From contig CM037846.1 of the NCBI GenBank assembly GCA_021234535.1, positions 14,272,150-14,336,149 on the forward strand: DNA of 64,000 nucleotides, in the 5' to 3' direction. Shown in pieces: positions 20,768 through 34,569 of the stretch (positions within the stretch are counted from its first letter, which is position 1; every line of letters begins with the position of its first letter). This stretch comes from Stichopus chloronotus (Eukaryota; Echinodermata; Holothuroidea; Aspidochirotida; Stichopodidae). Under the pieces are notes generated by a model. It had not been told where the DNA came from. It worked only from the letters and a program-made list of their open reading frames with translations, and did not search any database. Both the position numbers and the translations under genes were made by a program.

Positions 20768-22825
20768 ATTTGAAGATAACTTGTGATTTTACCTTAAAAG
20801 AGACATTTTTCGACATTTCATTGAACGGTGAACTCTGATTACGTATTGCCAATATCCAGAAATTATTTAGTGAAATAACTTTCTTCAGCTGGTATGGTAC
20901 ATTCCCTCTTTTAAGCTTAGCACGATGTTGTGGGTATTTTCGAACTTTTAGGCGCTTTTCGGTTATTTCCATTGAAATAATCGTTACACCTCAACGTTAC
21001 AAATAAAATTTCAAAGTTTGAAATATCTCGTCAATCCAGTCGATTTTGGCTTAATTTTGACATTTCGGCAGGGAATAGTCTAATGGTTTCATAAAAAATA
21101 CAGGCAAATTGATGATTTTTTTCAACCTCACCAAAGTCTTCAATATCGCCTAAAGTGACATCATAAGTCAATATAAATGTTTTCAAAGCTCGAACTTGTC
21201 TCTATTTTAAGAGGAAAACATTTTTAAAAAGGATGTTTGTTTACATTCTGAAGAAGAAGAGGGCGACTGTATGGACGATATCGGCATAGTTATTCAAGAG
21301 AAAATAGTCGTACACGTTTGAAGATAACTTTTGCTTTTACCTAAAAAGGGACTGTTTCGACATTTTATTGAACGGTGAACTTTGATTAAACGTTGCCAAT
21401 ATCCAGAAATTGTTAAGTGAAGTGACTTTCTTCAGCTATTATGGTACATTCCCTCTTTTAAGCTTAACGTGATGTTGTGGGTATTTTATGAATTTAGATG
21501 TATTAATGACGTCATTCGTGTACTTTTAGGCGCTTTCCAGTCCTTTGCACTTAAATAATCGTTATATCTCAACGTTAGAAATAAAATTTCAAAGTTTGAA
21601 AAATCTCGTCAATCCAGTCGATTTTTAGTTAATTTTGACATTTCGGTAAGGGTATAGTCTTACTGTTTAATAAAAAATACAGGCAAATTGATGATTTTTT
21701 CAACCTCACCAAAGTCTTCAATATCGCCTAAAGTGACATCATAAGTCAATATAAATGTTTTCAAAGGTTGAATATGTCTCTATTTTAAGAGGAAAACCTT
21801 TTTTAAAAGGATGTTTGTTTACATTCTGAAGAAGGAGAGAGCAACTGTATGGACGATATCGGCATCCTTATTCAAGAGAAAACAGTCGTACACGTTTGAA
21901 GATAACTTTTGCTTTTACCTAAAAAGGGACTATTTCGCCATTTTATTGAACGGTGAACTCTGATTAAACGTTGCCAATATCCAGAAATTGCTAAGTGAAA
22001 TGACTTCCTTCAGCTATTATGGTACATTCCCTCTTTTACGCTTTACACGATGTTGTGGGTATTATAAAATATTTGTAGAATTAATGACGTTATTCTTGAA
22101 CTTTTAGGGGGTTTTCAGTCCTTTACACTTCAATAATCGTTATATCTCAACATTAGAAATAAAATTTCAAAGTTTGAAAAATCTCCTCAATCCAGTCGAT
22201 TTTGGCTTAATATTGACATTTCGGTAAGGTTATAGTCTTATGGTTTAATAAAAAATAGAGGCAAATTGATGATTTTTTTCATCATCACGAAAGTCTTCAA
22301 TATCGCGTAAAGTGACATCATAAGTCAATATAAATGTTTTCAAAGCTCAAATTTGTCTTTATTTTAAGAGGAAAACCTTTTTAAAAAGGATGTTTGTTTA
22401 CATTCTGAAGAAGAAGATGGCGATTATATGGACGATATCGGCATCCTTATTCAAGAGAAAACAGTCGTACACGTTTAAAGATAACTTGTGATTTGACGTA
22501 AAAAGGGACTGTTTCGACATTTTGTTGAACGGTGAACTGTGATTAAACGTTGCCAGTATCCAGAAATTGTCAAGTGAAATGACTTTCTTCAGCTAATATG
22601 GTACATTCCCTCTTTTAAGCTTAACCGAATTTTGTCTTTATTATTAATTTTAGTAGTATTAATGACGTCATTCTTGAACTTTTAGGCGCTTTTCGGTCCT
22701 TTGCACTTAAATAATCGTATTATCTCAACGTTAAAAATAACATTTCAAAGTCTGAGAAATCTCGTCAACCCAGTCGATTTTGGCTTCATTCTGTGATTTC
22801 AGTAAAGGTGTAGTCTTATAGTTTA

Positions 22826-23074
22826 CTAGAAAATAGAGTCAAATTGATGATTTTTTTCATCATCATTTAAGCCTTCAGTATTGCGTAAAGTTTGATGTTT
22901 GTTGAAATTCTTAAAGAAGACCTCGGCGACTGTATGGACGATATCGGCATCCTTATTCAAGAGAAAATAGTCGTACATTGATTTTAATAGCTCCATCTCA
23001 TGGGCAGTACAGTATGCTGCTTTGAGACAAAAATTGAAATTTATTTGGATATGGCTCTGTTTCATGAACACCAC
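22826..23074 (-). pseudogene. Exon-like ORF at satellite/core boundary, copy B1
   Basis: Equivalent of 1876-2148, with substitutions that alter the middle (CTAHEMELL in place of CTDQEFELL) but keep the frame. The C-terminal DDEKNHQFDSIF is unchanged. Confidence 0.3.
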
Positions 23075-24000
23075 TGTAAAAAGCTGTGCTTGTCAAATAA
23101 TTATTTTACTTTGCAGTTTCCATGTGCCATACACTGTAGCACCATGCATCTCAAGGCATTTCATTTGGAATACAAGGGAGCAAGGGACAAGACCTATTAT
23201 AGAATCCCTCATATAGTAAAGGGTTATTTGGAGGAAATGATGGAAATATGAACAACTAAAACATTTTCAAAGTTACACTACAGTGGGCTTATTCAAACTT
23301 TAATTAAGTAAATTGAAGTTTACTGGTGTAGCCTACTTACAGTATGTGTTATTGCATGTGTGTGTAAACTGACGTGATGAGCTACCACAGTGTACTACTT
23401 GACCTGACATGATTACAGTAGCTTCCTATTGCAACAATACCTTCAACTTACAGCACTGTAAGCAAAACACATAGGCTTGGGCTTACATAATTCCAACTTA
23501 ACATTGTTTAACGTATAGACATATGTGAAATGGGTCAGTAGGTTACACTACAATAAACAGTGCTCATTTGCCCTGTTAATTACTATAGCGGTCTTATCTG
23601 CACGGCATTGCTCTTCGATTTCGAACAGTCAGAGCTAAAACGTTGCACCAAAATTCTAACCGAATTGTTTCATGGAACTGCTTTGATGTGCATTTGCTAC
23701 TACTGTGCACTACAGTACCTATGTCGTTTATTGGTTAAAAAAATAGAACGCTCTTTACTTCTTATCTTTCACACACACCTGGTTGAAAATTAAACTTTTC
23801 CTTTTCACTTTTTTTTAAAGTTACAGCGATGATGAAACGGTCGGCCGACGCTGCATAGTAGGCCACCTTGCTTTATTTCTTCTGTACGCAAACCTTCGGT
23901 ATTTTGTTTTGTAAAGTGTGTACATGGAAACGCGGTAGCATATAGCTATCGGAAGGTCCCATTGAATTACACACCAAATTGTAAAGTGGTGTACGTCACT

Positions 24001-24623
24001 TTAAAGGGGGGAATCAGGGTTTGACTGAGAAAATTCACCTTGAGTTGATTTTTCTTTCTAAACTGATTGTTCACCGAAATATAGAGACGTGGGGAGGTGT
24101 TTGAAGGTAGAAGAAACGGTAATTATTGTGTTAATTACTGTTGAATGAGAACTCTTAACATTTGTCGGGTACAAAAAATAAACGTTCATGTACAAGACAA
24201 GACAGCCTCCTCTATACGATGACCAATCACAGCGTCGGACTGAGATATCGTTATATGAATAAACATAACCAAATGTTCACGGTCCCCACGCTGTTCGTGC
24301 ATTGCGCAATGCTAAGTAAACAACAGTTTAATGATAGCTGATGATACATACAGCACACGTAGGATGCGTATGAAATTGTTCAGCCACACCTCCTCATACC
24401 TTGAAAAGGCGATAGTATTGAATATTCATATTTGATTCGATGAATATGGATGCTACTGACCTTCACCTTTTTTTTTTTTTTGCGAATTTAACTCGTTTGT
24501 CAAAATTGTCCACATGCTTTGAGATAATCTTGATCGTATTTGTTGGTTGTAACGCATTGTACGATACCGGTGGGGAATTGTCGTTAAATAAATTGTGAAA
24601 ATAAACCCTGATTTCCCCTTTAA
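24001..24623 (+). mobile_element. TTAA-flanked MITE, core B1 left copy
   Basis: Full-length copy of the element at 3047-3675. The left terminal repeat is AGGGGGGAATCAGGGTTT, and a T-run has expanded near 24470. Confidence 0.8.
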
Positions 24624-25014
24624 ATTGAGTTACCACTCAATATTAACGGCAAGGTCGTAGCTACCTGCAACCCATCCAAAACCCAAACCTATGTTAAAAT
24701 GAAAAAAAAATGATCCCTTTAAAAAAAAGACAAATAGCATATTTAAATTTCAAAGGAGCATACTTCAAGGAAAGCTAGCTGAATAGGTAGCTGAATAGGT
24801 GAAATCCACCCTCAAGTTGAAATATTCCTCACTTGCATTTACACCTCTCTGTCCTTTTTATCAGGGGACTCCTTATGGCTACAGCTGCGAAGTTTCATTG
24901 ATGTACAGAATGTTTACTTTTGTGCCATAGAAACATGAAAGTAGAAGTCTAACTCCCCAAGATATCTGTCATGCAGTCTCCCTGATCTTTCCACCAAATT
25001 AGTTTGAAATCCTG

Positions 25015-25780
25015 TCACGGAACAATTTCGAGAAATAGAAATGTTTAATCAGATTTCTACCTTTCAGAAAATATCACAAGTGTCATTTTTTTCAAGTATA
25101 AGTTACAAGTATTTTGAAACGTGTTTTTGTTTTCTCTCTCCACCTCTCTCTCTCTCTTGGATAAGGATGCCGATATCTTCCACACAGTAGTCCTGGTCTT
25201 CGTTCAGGATGTCAACAAATATCTCATTTTCTTGTTAAATTAGAGACAATTTCGATCTCTCCAGCATTTTATATTGACTTACGATGTCAGTTTCCGTAAT
25301 AGAGACTTTGGTTATGATGAAAAATTTATCAATTTGTCTCTTATTTTATTTAGCTACCTATAGGATATATCTTTCCCGAAATGTCAGAAATAGAAATGTA
25401 TAACTCCAATGGGTTTTGGAACATCGAAATTGCATATCTAACGGTGATAAAAATCTAAAAAAGGTTAAAATGTACTTGATGACGTCATCAAGCCATTAAA
25501 ACATTATGATGACTTCAAAATTGTTTACATTTAAAGGAAAGAATGTATAATACATTTCTTTCAGTCAAAAGTACTGTAACAGCCTTCGGGGAAATAAGAA
25601 ATGTTTAAAATAGATTCTACTTCGTAGAAAACTCTGAATAATTGTTTTTTAGATGAAGTCAGAGGTATTAAAACATGTGTTTGTTTTTCTATTGAATAAA
25701 GATGCCAATACTTTTTTCCATACGATTACAGTTCTTCTGACTCTGAGAGTACGATCAAGATATTTTCTTTGTAATTCAAA
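25015..25780 (+). repeat. Diverged inverted satellite monomers (core B1, left)
   Basis: Same structure as 4069-4830. The exon-like segment reads GGATGCCGATATCTTCCACA at about 25165, closer to the monomer than in A1 (GCAGAT). The CRE palindrome is at 25476-25491. Confidence 0.7.
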
Positions 25781-26039
25781 CTTAATCATAATTTTTTCTT
25801 ATTTTGACTAGAAAGTGAAGTCTTCGAAAACGTTAGTCTTTTTAAACAATGACGTTTCAATACCTCTGGGTATTAATTTGCTCTGTTACTTGTTTCTGAA
25901 CAGTATACTTACAGTCAAAAGTGTTTTCTTAACAGCATTCTTCTTAAAGTCGCAAAAGGGGGGGGGGGGTTGAAGTCCTTTGTCTGAGACCGTAAGCTTT
26001 GGACCTCCCCTCCAAAAAAGCAATGGTTCTCTGTACCAT

Positions 26040-27862
26040 CAGTGTTGCAGTCACCAAGACTGGTCTCGGTCTCGCCCACCGTCTCGGATTGTCCGGTCTT
26101 GGCCTCGAACAGAAATGACTCGGTCTCATGTGTCACTACTCGAGGTCTCGAACCCGAGACCGTTAAATATAATACTAAGTGATGACTGAATGAACAGCTG
26201 AGAACATTCAGTTGACATTAGCACCAGAGGATGTATGTGTTACTGGGGTAGTATTTTCGAAAGTTACAATTGGTCTCTCATTAATCAGGGGTACATGCCT
26301 AATACTGCTCTTCACTATAATAGGGACCTCCCTGGTTGTGAAACCATTATTAACTAGCATTTGCATCCTTTTTTTCAAAATATTCTACGAATATCCTTGC
26401 ATCCAGATATAGCTGGTTAAGTGTGGCTGAATTATTTCTGTTGAACTGATCATAATTATCTTACCTTAAAGATGCACCAGAAATGTTTTCCCCGGGGTAA
26501 AGAGAAACTCTCACAGAAAAAACCCACAGTTCCTATCACTGCTTACCATACAAAGACTTCACTGTTTAACATGCAGTACAGTGCAGGTCAGTATCACTGT
26601 CACATTTGGCTCAGACCTGACTATAGTTATACCAGAAGCTTCTTCTTTTGAAGTAGCCTACTTCCGCTGTAATCAACTCTTTTGTTCACCTCTTGAAGAT
26701 TTAATGGGATTAAAGGGTATTAGGAACTTAACGTAAAAGGTCTATGTTGTCTACTCCATTATAAATTACCTATCAGAAAATTTTGTATATAGCTATAGCA
26801 TTGCCAATCGAAAATCAGTTTTCAACTGCCGACGCGGTCCGACGCCTATAGCAGTTGAAAAAAATTATGTTGTGTAACTTAGTGAACATGGATACACCCT
26901 CTGCAAACTTGCGAAAATCAGTGAAAATCGATAAAATGCAACAGTAAAATTTAGTCTTATGATCGTTTTCGTCATTTGCATATGGCAAAGGTCTATGTCT
27001 TATTTTTATATACCAGTCTGTCTTGATTCCAAAGAGATAGCCAGTCGTTTCGATGTTTGACACAGTGGTTTTTAGTTGATTGTCGGCAACGAACCTCACA
27101 TGAAACTCTTCGCTATACGCAATCCTTTCCAAAGATCAAAAGCAGGTGTGAATGAAAATTACTTGGATGTCTCTAGAAGTAAGATACATCACACAAAAGT
27201 AAAACGGCACTCTAAGCTGTTCTCACCCTTTTATAAATTGAAAGTCATCACGCCGGAGAAAATCTAATTTGATTAGCATAACTTAACCGTCCCGTTCTTA
27301 ACCATCTTAATCGTTCTTAACCGTCTCCTTCTCTTACACCTCCCTGGTTATACCTATTCAAGCGTGGCAGCGAATAAGTCAAATAATTGGAGAGAATGTT
27401 GCATTGCTAATGAGATACAAACGGCATTTCCATCAAATGTGTCGACTGTCACTGATTTAGTGTATCTTTATTAGCTAGGATATATTCAGCAACCGTCTTG
27501 TGGCGTTCGCACTTTTTAACCATCCTCTGCTTTATTAATTTGTAACAGTCTTCAAATTCAATTGTCTTATACTTAGTACATGCCATTTCATAATTTAAAA
27601 TGGGATGTAGTTTACATATTCCTGCCTGTAGCTGTACTGAGTATCTGCCTCTATACGTGAAAAAATATGTATGCTCGTAAAATAGTTATTAGGGAAAATT
27701 TCATTTCTCCCTGCCTCGGTGACTTGACTCGGACTTGGATTTGTTGGATTCGTTCTCGACTCGGACTCGGATTCAAATGACTCAGTTTATGTCTTGGACT
27801 CGAATCCGTAGGACTCGGTCTTGGTCTTGGACTCGGATGTTGTGGTCTCGACTACAACACTG
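26040..27862 (+). mobile_element. hAT-like DNA transposon, core B1
   Basis: Same termini as 5094-6920 (CAGTGTTGCAG... CTACAACACTG) and almost the same length. The small differences lie in the GACTCGG subterminal repeats. Confidence 0.7.
26815..27132 (-). CDS. Unrecognised ORF inside hAT-like element, core B1
   Basis: Counterpart of 5871-6179. The N-terminus differs (ERIAYSEEFHVRF) because of a small deletion. The remainder is the same. Confidence 0.2.
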   Translation of the reverse strand: MERIAYSEEFHVRFVADNQLKTTVSNIETTGYLFGIKTDWYIKIRHRPLPYANDENDHKTKFYCCILSIFTDFRKFAEGVSMFTKLHNIIFFNCYRRRTASAVEN

Positions 27863-28022
27863 CCATTTACCATTTAGCATGATATTTCTGCTCGTTATGT
27901 GTGACAATATTCAAATTAGACGATCAGATCAAATGTTTTGTGATTTAAGCAAAAAGTATGCAAATCTTCCGTGCACCCACTCCATAAGATGATATCATGC
28001 ATTTTGACAAGTCTATCGACTT

Positions 28023-28313
28023 CTATCTTCTAACATTTCCTACTGTCTCTGGCCACACCTTAACCTTGTCAGGTACATCAGGTATGATGTACATCTCTCG
28101 AGACATGAATGGGAAACCTAACTCACTTACCAATTTTTGCGTCTTTGCATATTTTAAAAAAGTGGACAATTTAACGTTTTGCAAACAATTGGTGAGATCA
28201 ACTAACATATAATAGTCAATTAAATATTTAGCAAACTTTGATGTAATGTCATCTTGGGATTTTTGATGATGCATTTTGAAGAGAAAGATGTTTGCAAAGT
28301 AGCAAATTGTCAC
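28023..28313 (-). pseudogene. Exon-like ORF, core B1 (altered)
   Basis: Counterpart of 7181-7396. A TAA lies in frame just after the acceptor-like CACACAG, and one base is missing from the A-run at about 28155. The frame therefore reads through the GTAAGTGAG donor to a longer C-terminus. Confidence 0.25.
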
Positions 28314-29091
28314 AAATTGTTATTTCTGTGTGACCATACGCGTACGGCATTTCCACCCTCTGTATCGGATATGTGTATGATAACTGCACGTATGTGAGAG
28401 AAATAATGATTATGAAAGCAACAGCGACGAGTTTTTGCAACTCCTTGGGTTGCCTACTTTGTAAGTGTAGTAGAAGTATAGAATAGATATATGGAGTGCA
28501 GATTTCGACTTAACGGACGTAACAGAAAATACCCTGAGCTTTGGATTTGATTGATCATAGCATAGTGAAAGTGTACGTGGCATACGTACATGGGATAAAA
28601 TGTGATACTAAGGTTTCCTCAGTGTTGCTATCAGTCAGAGATCCTTGTTTATGGCGGGGTACTGACATATCACTGAGACTGAGTAGATTTCGTACTATGA
28701 CGTATTTTTAATTCGACTTCAGAACTGGCTGTTATTAGGGAAAAATCCCCCTCCTTAAATTCAGTTTTAAGTTTTCATAGATTCTTTACACATAAGGGAC
28801 ACTTATTTCGCAACGTTATAATCAAAGATAAAGTAATACATAAAAATTAACCAAAGGTTTAAGATATCTGAAAACAGTTCTTCATCAAAGGGACACATTT
28901 TTTTTTACCAGGAGGGTACTTTTAATATTCTGGAGGGAAAGGGGGTTGAAGGGGGACTTGTCCCCAGCACCACCCCGCTCCGTGACCAACCATTAGCCAT
29001 ACCGTGTTATTTGAGTATCCAATTGTTGATAAACAGTCTAGCGAACTCTAATATTTTGCAAAAACATTATCATGGTAGGCGTCCGTGGGTA

Positions 29092-29375
29092 TTAATAAAG
29101 GGAGAGGTGTTCCGCTTTCCAAATCCTGTGAATATGTAAGGTGGTTTGGACGAAAACTGCACTTTTTTGTGATATGTGAAGCAAATTTAGGCCTATGTTT
29201 AAGAAATCCTGTTTTTCTGAGCCTATGTTGGATTTGATAAGCTGGTCAAACAAATATCTGTGAAACTTCAAACAAGCCGCAATTGTGACGCGTGTTGATT
29301 GACAGCTCAAACATGTAAAGCTACCAAAGACTCTGAATTCTACTGGAACAATAGCCTGACAATAGATGACATGTG
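29092..29375 (-). CDS. Unrecognised exon-like ORF, core B1
   Basis: Counterpart of 8096-8440 with the same DFLNI(G)LNLLHISQK core. One Cys is replaced by Gly (NIGLN). Confidence 0.25.
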
Positions 29376-30203
29376 AGGAAGTAACTGGCGTTGAATGTTT
29401 CAGTTAGTTAAGTGGAATACCAAGCACTGGACACACGTTTATCCTGCTGAATTATTCCAGTTGGCAAATCTTATATCATTGTAAGTGACTGCCTTACACT
29501 TATTGTGTGTTTATCTTCTATCTTCCCTGAATCATTATTTCTCTCTAGGCTAAGTTTTATGTCTCATTAGCTGCGGAGAGACATAGAGATTTATTGTATA
29601 CTTTAGTGAGAAGGACATGGATCTAGGTATGACCAACATGACTGGTTTTCATTTGTTTATGTGAAGGCCTAAGTGTAAGAAATAATGAAGTGAGTGGAGT
29701 TAATGCCACAGTAGTCCTTTTATAATTTGCAAGATTTCGTAATTTGTCTTCGTGTTGTTTCTGTTACGTCTTCGTATGTCAGAAGAATACCGCTAATTCT
29801 TTTATAAATGCAAATGACTAATCTGGGTTTTTATTTTTTGCCTAGTTTGTTTTGTAGGTCTCTTCCGCCATAGAGTCAAGGGCCCAGACTGCAAAATAGT
29901 AACTTTCTGAATGCTCTCATAATCTCTAGTCGTCTTTATTTTTCTTTACTTTTTCCGAGTCCACTTGTAGGGCCGTATCCCTCCCCCTTTTTTTATCACA
30001 AAATATTCCAGCTGGAGTATCGTTGCATGTATATAATGTTTTTTGTTATTTGAAGTTTTAGCAAGTATTATATGCTTCCTTGGACAAGGAATACAGAAAC
30101 TAATCATTCACTCTGTTTCTTATGAGTGTGTGGGGTTGCCTTACGGATTGAGCGTTTGCTACATCAGTGGTTTAATCCTATTTTTCTCCTTGTATTCTTG
30201 TCC

Positions 30204-30272
30204 TGTGCAACGGCCAAACGGTGAACACTGTCGTTCCATGATCTCAAGGTCCCGGGTTCGAGACCAACACAG
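30204..30272 (+). ncRNA. tRNA-like SINE head, core B1
   Basis: Copy of 9269-9337 with the B box GGTTCGAGACC at 30255-30265. Confidence 0.4.
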
Positions 30273-30356
30273 CAGTACAGAGGAAACTTGATTTTCGTTT
30301 TGAAGCAGATGTTTTCATGTTATCATTAAGTATTAGTTCAAACTTCTAATTTAATA

Positions 30357-30729
30357 GCTGACGTGGTGGCTATGCACTATAAGGGGCGGACGAAAGACTC
30401 CTGCTCTGCTGGTCATTGAAACCGTGCTAGGGTTCAAGGCACATCCGGGCTACAATGGTCCGGTGGTGGTATGGTACTTTTTGCGGCCTAGGATCCCGTG
30501 CCATGTCTCCCTTGACGTCGTAAAAGAACCCGGAAGGATGCGAGGAGGGTCGGTCAAAGGTCGACCAGAAGCGTACTAGGTGGCGTGAGGTGAATCCATG
30601 CAACTCGGCCAGAGGGTTGAAAGGCTCTTTGCGTCCGGCATGTGTGCTGCCCATAGTCCACTGAACACGTGGCCCAATGAGGCGTGTTCTTCTAGATATG
30701 CACCTACGGAAGCCTATAAAGACCATTGA
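30357..30729. mobile_element. GC-rich SINE-like block, core B1
   Basis: Nearly identical copy of 9423-9795. Confidence 0.4.
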
Positions 30730-33120
30730 AGATTTTTAGTCTTTTTTGTTATTATATATTCGATTGGCGCCATCAACTTCTTAAATCGTGGCGGCCTCGC
30801 ATGTTACAGAATTGTTGAAATGGCAAACAAGAAATATTTGAAAAATTTCAGTACCAACACTCATGTAACAAACTCATGAAGTTTCAAGATTTCATACTGT
30901 AATAAAACTGATTATTAGGCAAACAATGCCATACTTATCTTTCCTCTATCTGTGAAGGAAACAGTACAATTCTGATACTAGACATCAATAATTAGCATTC
31001 AAACAATCTTGCTGAAATTCAATTTAAAATTAACTTTCCTCGAGAGCATTAGTTATATTTTCTTTGTAATGGTGGTCTTACAAAAAAATATCCTTGGGAT
31101 GCATATGCAGTTCCATTGTGTATATAAAATTACGTGTCTCACTCAGTGGTAAATATGTCACATAATGTCAACACAGCTAATCACAACAGTGAAGCATAAC
31201 CCTATCATTAAATTCTGAACTTAACATATCCTTAGTCTCTTGGTTAAAGCGTTACATGTACGTCCACCATTTGATATACTAGTATTGGTTACAACCATAC
31301 AGAGCGATCCTTGCCTATGGTTACAACAAATTGACAACCATAAGACGCTAGAACGACACACCACATTTTGCTCTTTTACAGATTCAGCTTTATCTTTTAT
31401 CCGTTGAGTTAAAATACCACCAAAACTAAATAAGAAAAGGCAGGAAAAGAAATCAACAATTAGCTACTTTAGGAATTATTCCTTTGTGCTTTGAATAACC
31501 GTCAGGCTTACCGTGTTTTCAAATCACAGGAACCTTCATTGAACACTACTTACTAAACAGGTGATTGGAGGATTTGTTTCATTTTAATTGAGAGTCTGAA
31601 AAGGCACAGGCAAAAATAAGCCGGATGTTTTTTTTTTCTTTAATGCGATTCAGTCATTCGTTGTCAAGAGTCTTAAATCGTTTATTGTTTGGTTGACTTT
31701 CTGCATTCATGCTCTGAATTGCTGAAGTATTAAGAACAATTATTGGAAGCAGTTTATTGTCTTCAGCATATTCACTAGTTGTAACTAGTGAATAGTTCTA
31801 TCGATAAGCGCTTCCTGTGTGTAATGTGTGCATGTGTGTGTTGATGTTATGACACATGCGTATACTGCAAATAGGTTTAGGCTACTGAAGAAACGCGTTG
31901 GTCCATATGGGAAGGAAACATTTGATTTGGTTCCATGGTTTTCTTTTCTTTCGACTGGTCCGATTGTGAGAAGAAAGTCACATTCTATGTGTATGTCCTA
32001 CATCATCTACAATGCATCAAAATAACTAAACTATACAGAATATGGAACTTTTGAAAAGTTCACTTTCAGAGACAATGTCAGCGAAGACGTTAATAGACAA
32101 TAAATAATAAAAAAAAAAGGGAAAACAAGAATTTGGTCGCATTTAATAAAATATTCTCATCTAGTGTTTTGCAAAGTGATAAAAAATATAGACCAAATGC
32201 TAAAATTTCACTGTGAAAATGAGAAAGAGATATCTTTCAGTATTTTTTAGTTGTGGGTTTATGAAGCGTCTGGTCTGGTTGACTTTTTTCAACACTTTCA
32301 GCTCTGGTCTAACAGTGTCTTCAGTTTAAGTCACTAAATTTAATGTTCATGAATACAGAATATTTTATGGCTACTAAAATGTAGAAATGTGTCACTGGAC
32401 TATGCATGACATGAATGTAAATTAGATGTTGGGGCAGGTAACTCTGTTTATGCTTGATGTTGTGTAATACTGCAATCAGCTTTTATAAGCTGATATTACT
32501 CAACTTTCATACTGCCAGAATATTAAATCCCACATTGTTGTAATGACTGGCATAGTTGTACCCACTTCACTCCGTGCACTGTATTCATGTTACATTACAT
32601 TTTTCATTCCCTCTCCTCATTCACAGTGCACGTGATACTTCAACTTCTTTCAGAGAAAGGACAACGAGCCTAGTGTTTACAAAAAATCAAGTTACATCTA
32701 ATTTCACTACATTTGTTTTCTCCCAACAAATGTAGTAGAAGGGACAAGATCTTTTCTCATGTTACATTTGTAACTGTATAGTAACATATAATGTTTTTCC
32801 AAAATAGAGAAAAAATAGACACATGATATTGAGTATGCATCAACACTCTGAGTACACAAGGGTATGATAAATTTACTTAATTATTAAAACAGGAAAAATG
32901 CCTGTTTTTCATACTGTGAGGAAATTTCTCCATAAAATGTTTATATTGATTGCCTTGTGTGTATTGACTATTTTTGTGAGGTAATACTGGCCAACTCAAG
33001 TTACATGTCATGATCAAACTAGCTGTATGTTAACTATTGGGCTTGATGCATACAGTACTTAGACTTTCCTTTGAAAAATGTTTTGCATATTAAAAGTCAA
33101 ATGTTGTACACTTCTTGTAC

Positions 33121-33599
33121 TTAACGGGGAAATCAGGGTTTATTTTCACAATTTATTTCACTACAATTTCCCACCGGTATCGTACAATGAGTTATAACTT
33201 ACAAATATGATCAAGATTATCTCAAAACATGTGGACAATTTTGACAAACGAGTCAAATTCGCCAAAAAATAGGTGAAAAACTTCGAAAGTCTGTAATATC
33301 CATATTCATCGAATCAAATATGAATATTCAATACTATCGCTTTTCCAAGGTTTGAGGAGGTGTGGCTGAACAGTTTCATACGTAGCCTTCATGTGCTGTA
33401 TGTATCATCAACTATCACTAAACTGTTGTTTACTTAGCATTGCGCAATGCACGAACATCATGGGAACCGTAAACATTCGGTTATGTTTATTCATATAACG
33501 TCTTCTGAGTCTTACGCTGTGATTGGTCATCGCGTAGAGGAGGCTGTCTTGTCTTGTACATGAACGTTTATTTTTTTGTACCCCTGATTTCCCCTTTAA
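33121..33599 (-). mobile_element. TTAA-flanked MITE, core B1 right copy, internally deleted
   Basis: Both ends and the TTAA flanks are present. About 150 bp are missing between GTTTATTTTTTTGTACCC and the terminal CTGATTTCCCC, with ACCC microhomology at the join. Confidence 0.8.
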
Positions 33600-33758
33600 T
33601 TAACTTGTCTGACCGTGGTTTTAGCCTGTGAGGCAGTGCTCAAATCAGCCGTTAGTTTACTCCTGCTTTGGGCTAATGCTTTGGGCTAATGACTTGTACA
33701 AGAGTTGTATACATTTTAGACTTCCAGGTATTGTTCAGCCTATCCAAACTTTGTTGGT

Positions 33759-34013
33759 CTAAGACTGTTCTTTGCCTGATACTGTATCCATATCTCGGGA
33801 CACATTGTAAGGAGAAGAAACAGTTGTCATACTAAAATGGATGCTATGGACCAGCTGATTTCGAAAATATCCGAAACAAAATTCATTAAGGGGTTGGAGC
33901 TTTTGTTCAAAAAGTAGTTTGACACATAAACCATATTGTCGGTGAGCTGCCCTATGGTGAAGCCATTGAGATACTGGGTTATGTATTAGATTATGTACAT
34001 TTCTTCGATGCAT
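33759..34013 (-). CDS. Unrecognised ORF, core B1
   Basis: Counterpart of 13153-13431, truncated at the C-terminus by a stop (SGKEQS). Confidence 0.2.
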   Translation of the reverse strand: MHRRNVHNLIHNPVSQWLHHRAAHRQYGLCVKLLFEQKLQPLNEFCFGYFRNQLVHSIHFSMTTVSSPYNVSRDMDTVSGKEQS

Positions 34014-34569
34014 GCGCTAGTTAGTATACTCACTGGAAAATTACTAGGCTTGGTTTGTTCTCTTCTTTATCCTGACGAATACTGGCTACTTTCAATTTCA
34101 TGAATATGAACCAAAGACTGAATGACTGTTCTTAATGTTAGTAGCTAGTACAGAGCTAACGATGGAAGTTTAGGCTATGTTTGTTATTTCTATTAAGTCA
34201 AATCTGCTAAAAAATGTTATCCTTGTGGTGAATGTATTTTCATACAGGATCAGGGTTTTGTTGTTTCCTCAATGTTTGTCTGTACTTTTTATTCACCTAG
34301 GCTATCCGATAATACAGTAACCAGGATTGATGGCATGACGTAATGTCCCCATCTAGCCCAGGTCAAAAGTTTCCTCTCATTTACCAAGTCCCCAACAAGA
34401 ATGTAGGTACAATCGTTACCATGGTAGCATGTATTACTTTCACCTGATAGGTTGCCCCACTGTGTTGAATCATGTTAACTCATGTGGGAGTTTTGAAAAA
34501 CCAACATTTTCTCGTAAGCTCATCGCCAAGAAATAGGGGTGATTTGCGTAGATAGTCCTGCCGTTACTT

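Larger units (their letters stand above)
14945..22976 (-). repeat. Satellite array 2 (about 9 monomers plus LINE insertion)
   Basis: The GCGCTTTT reference point falls at 15114, 15691, 16270, 16848, 17428, 20952, 21530, 22108 and 22686, a period of 577-580 once the LINE is removed. The monomer at about 20930 lacks roughly 30 bp including the TGACGTCA site. The array starts at the same base (AAAGGGTTGACTCTGATTAA) as arrays 3 and 4 and ends in the same variant monomer as the others. Its variants (CGCCTAAAGTG, CTCGCCAATCC) resemble array 4 more than arrays 1 and 3. Confidence 0.95.
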
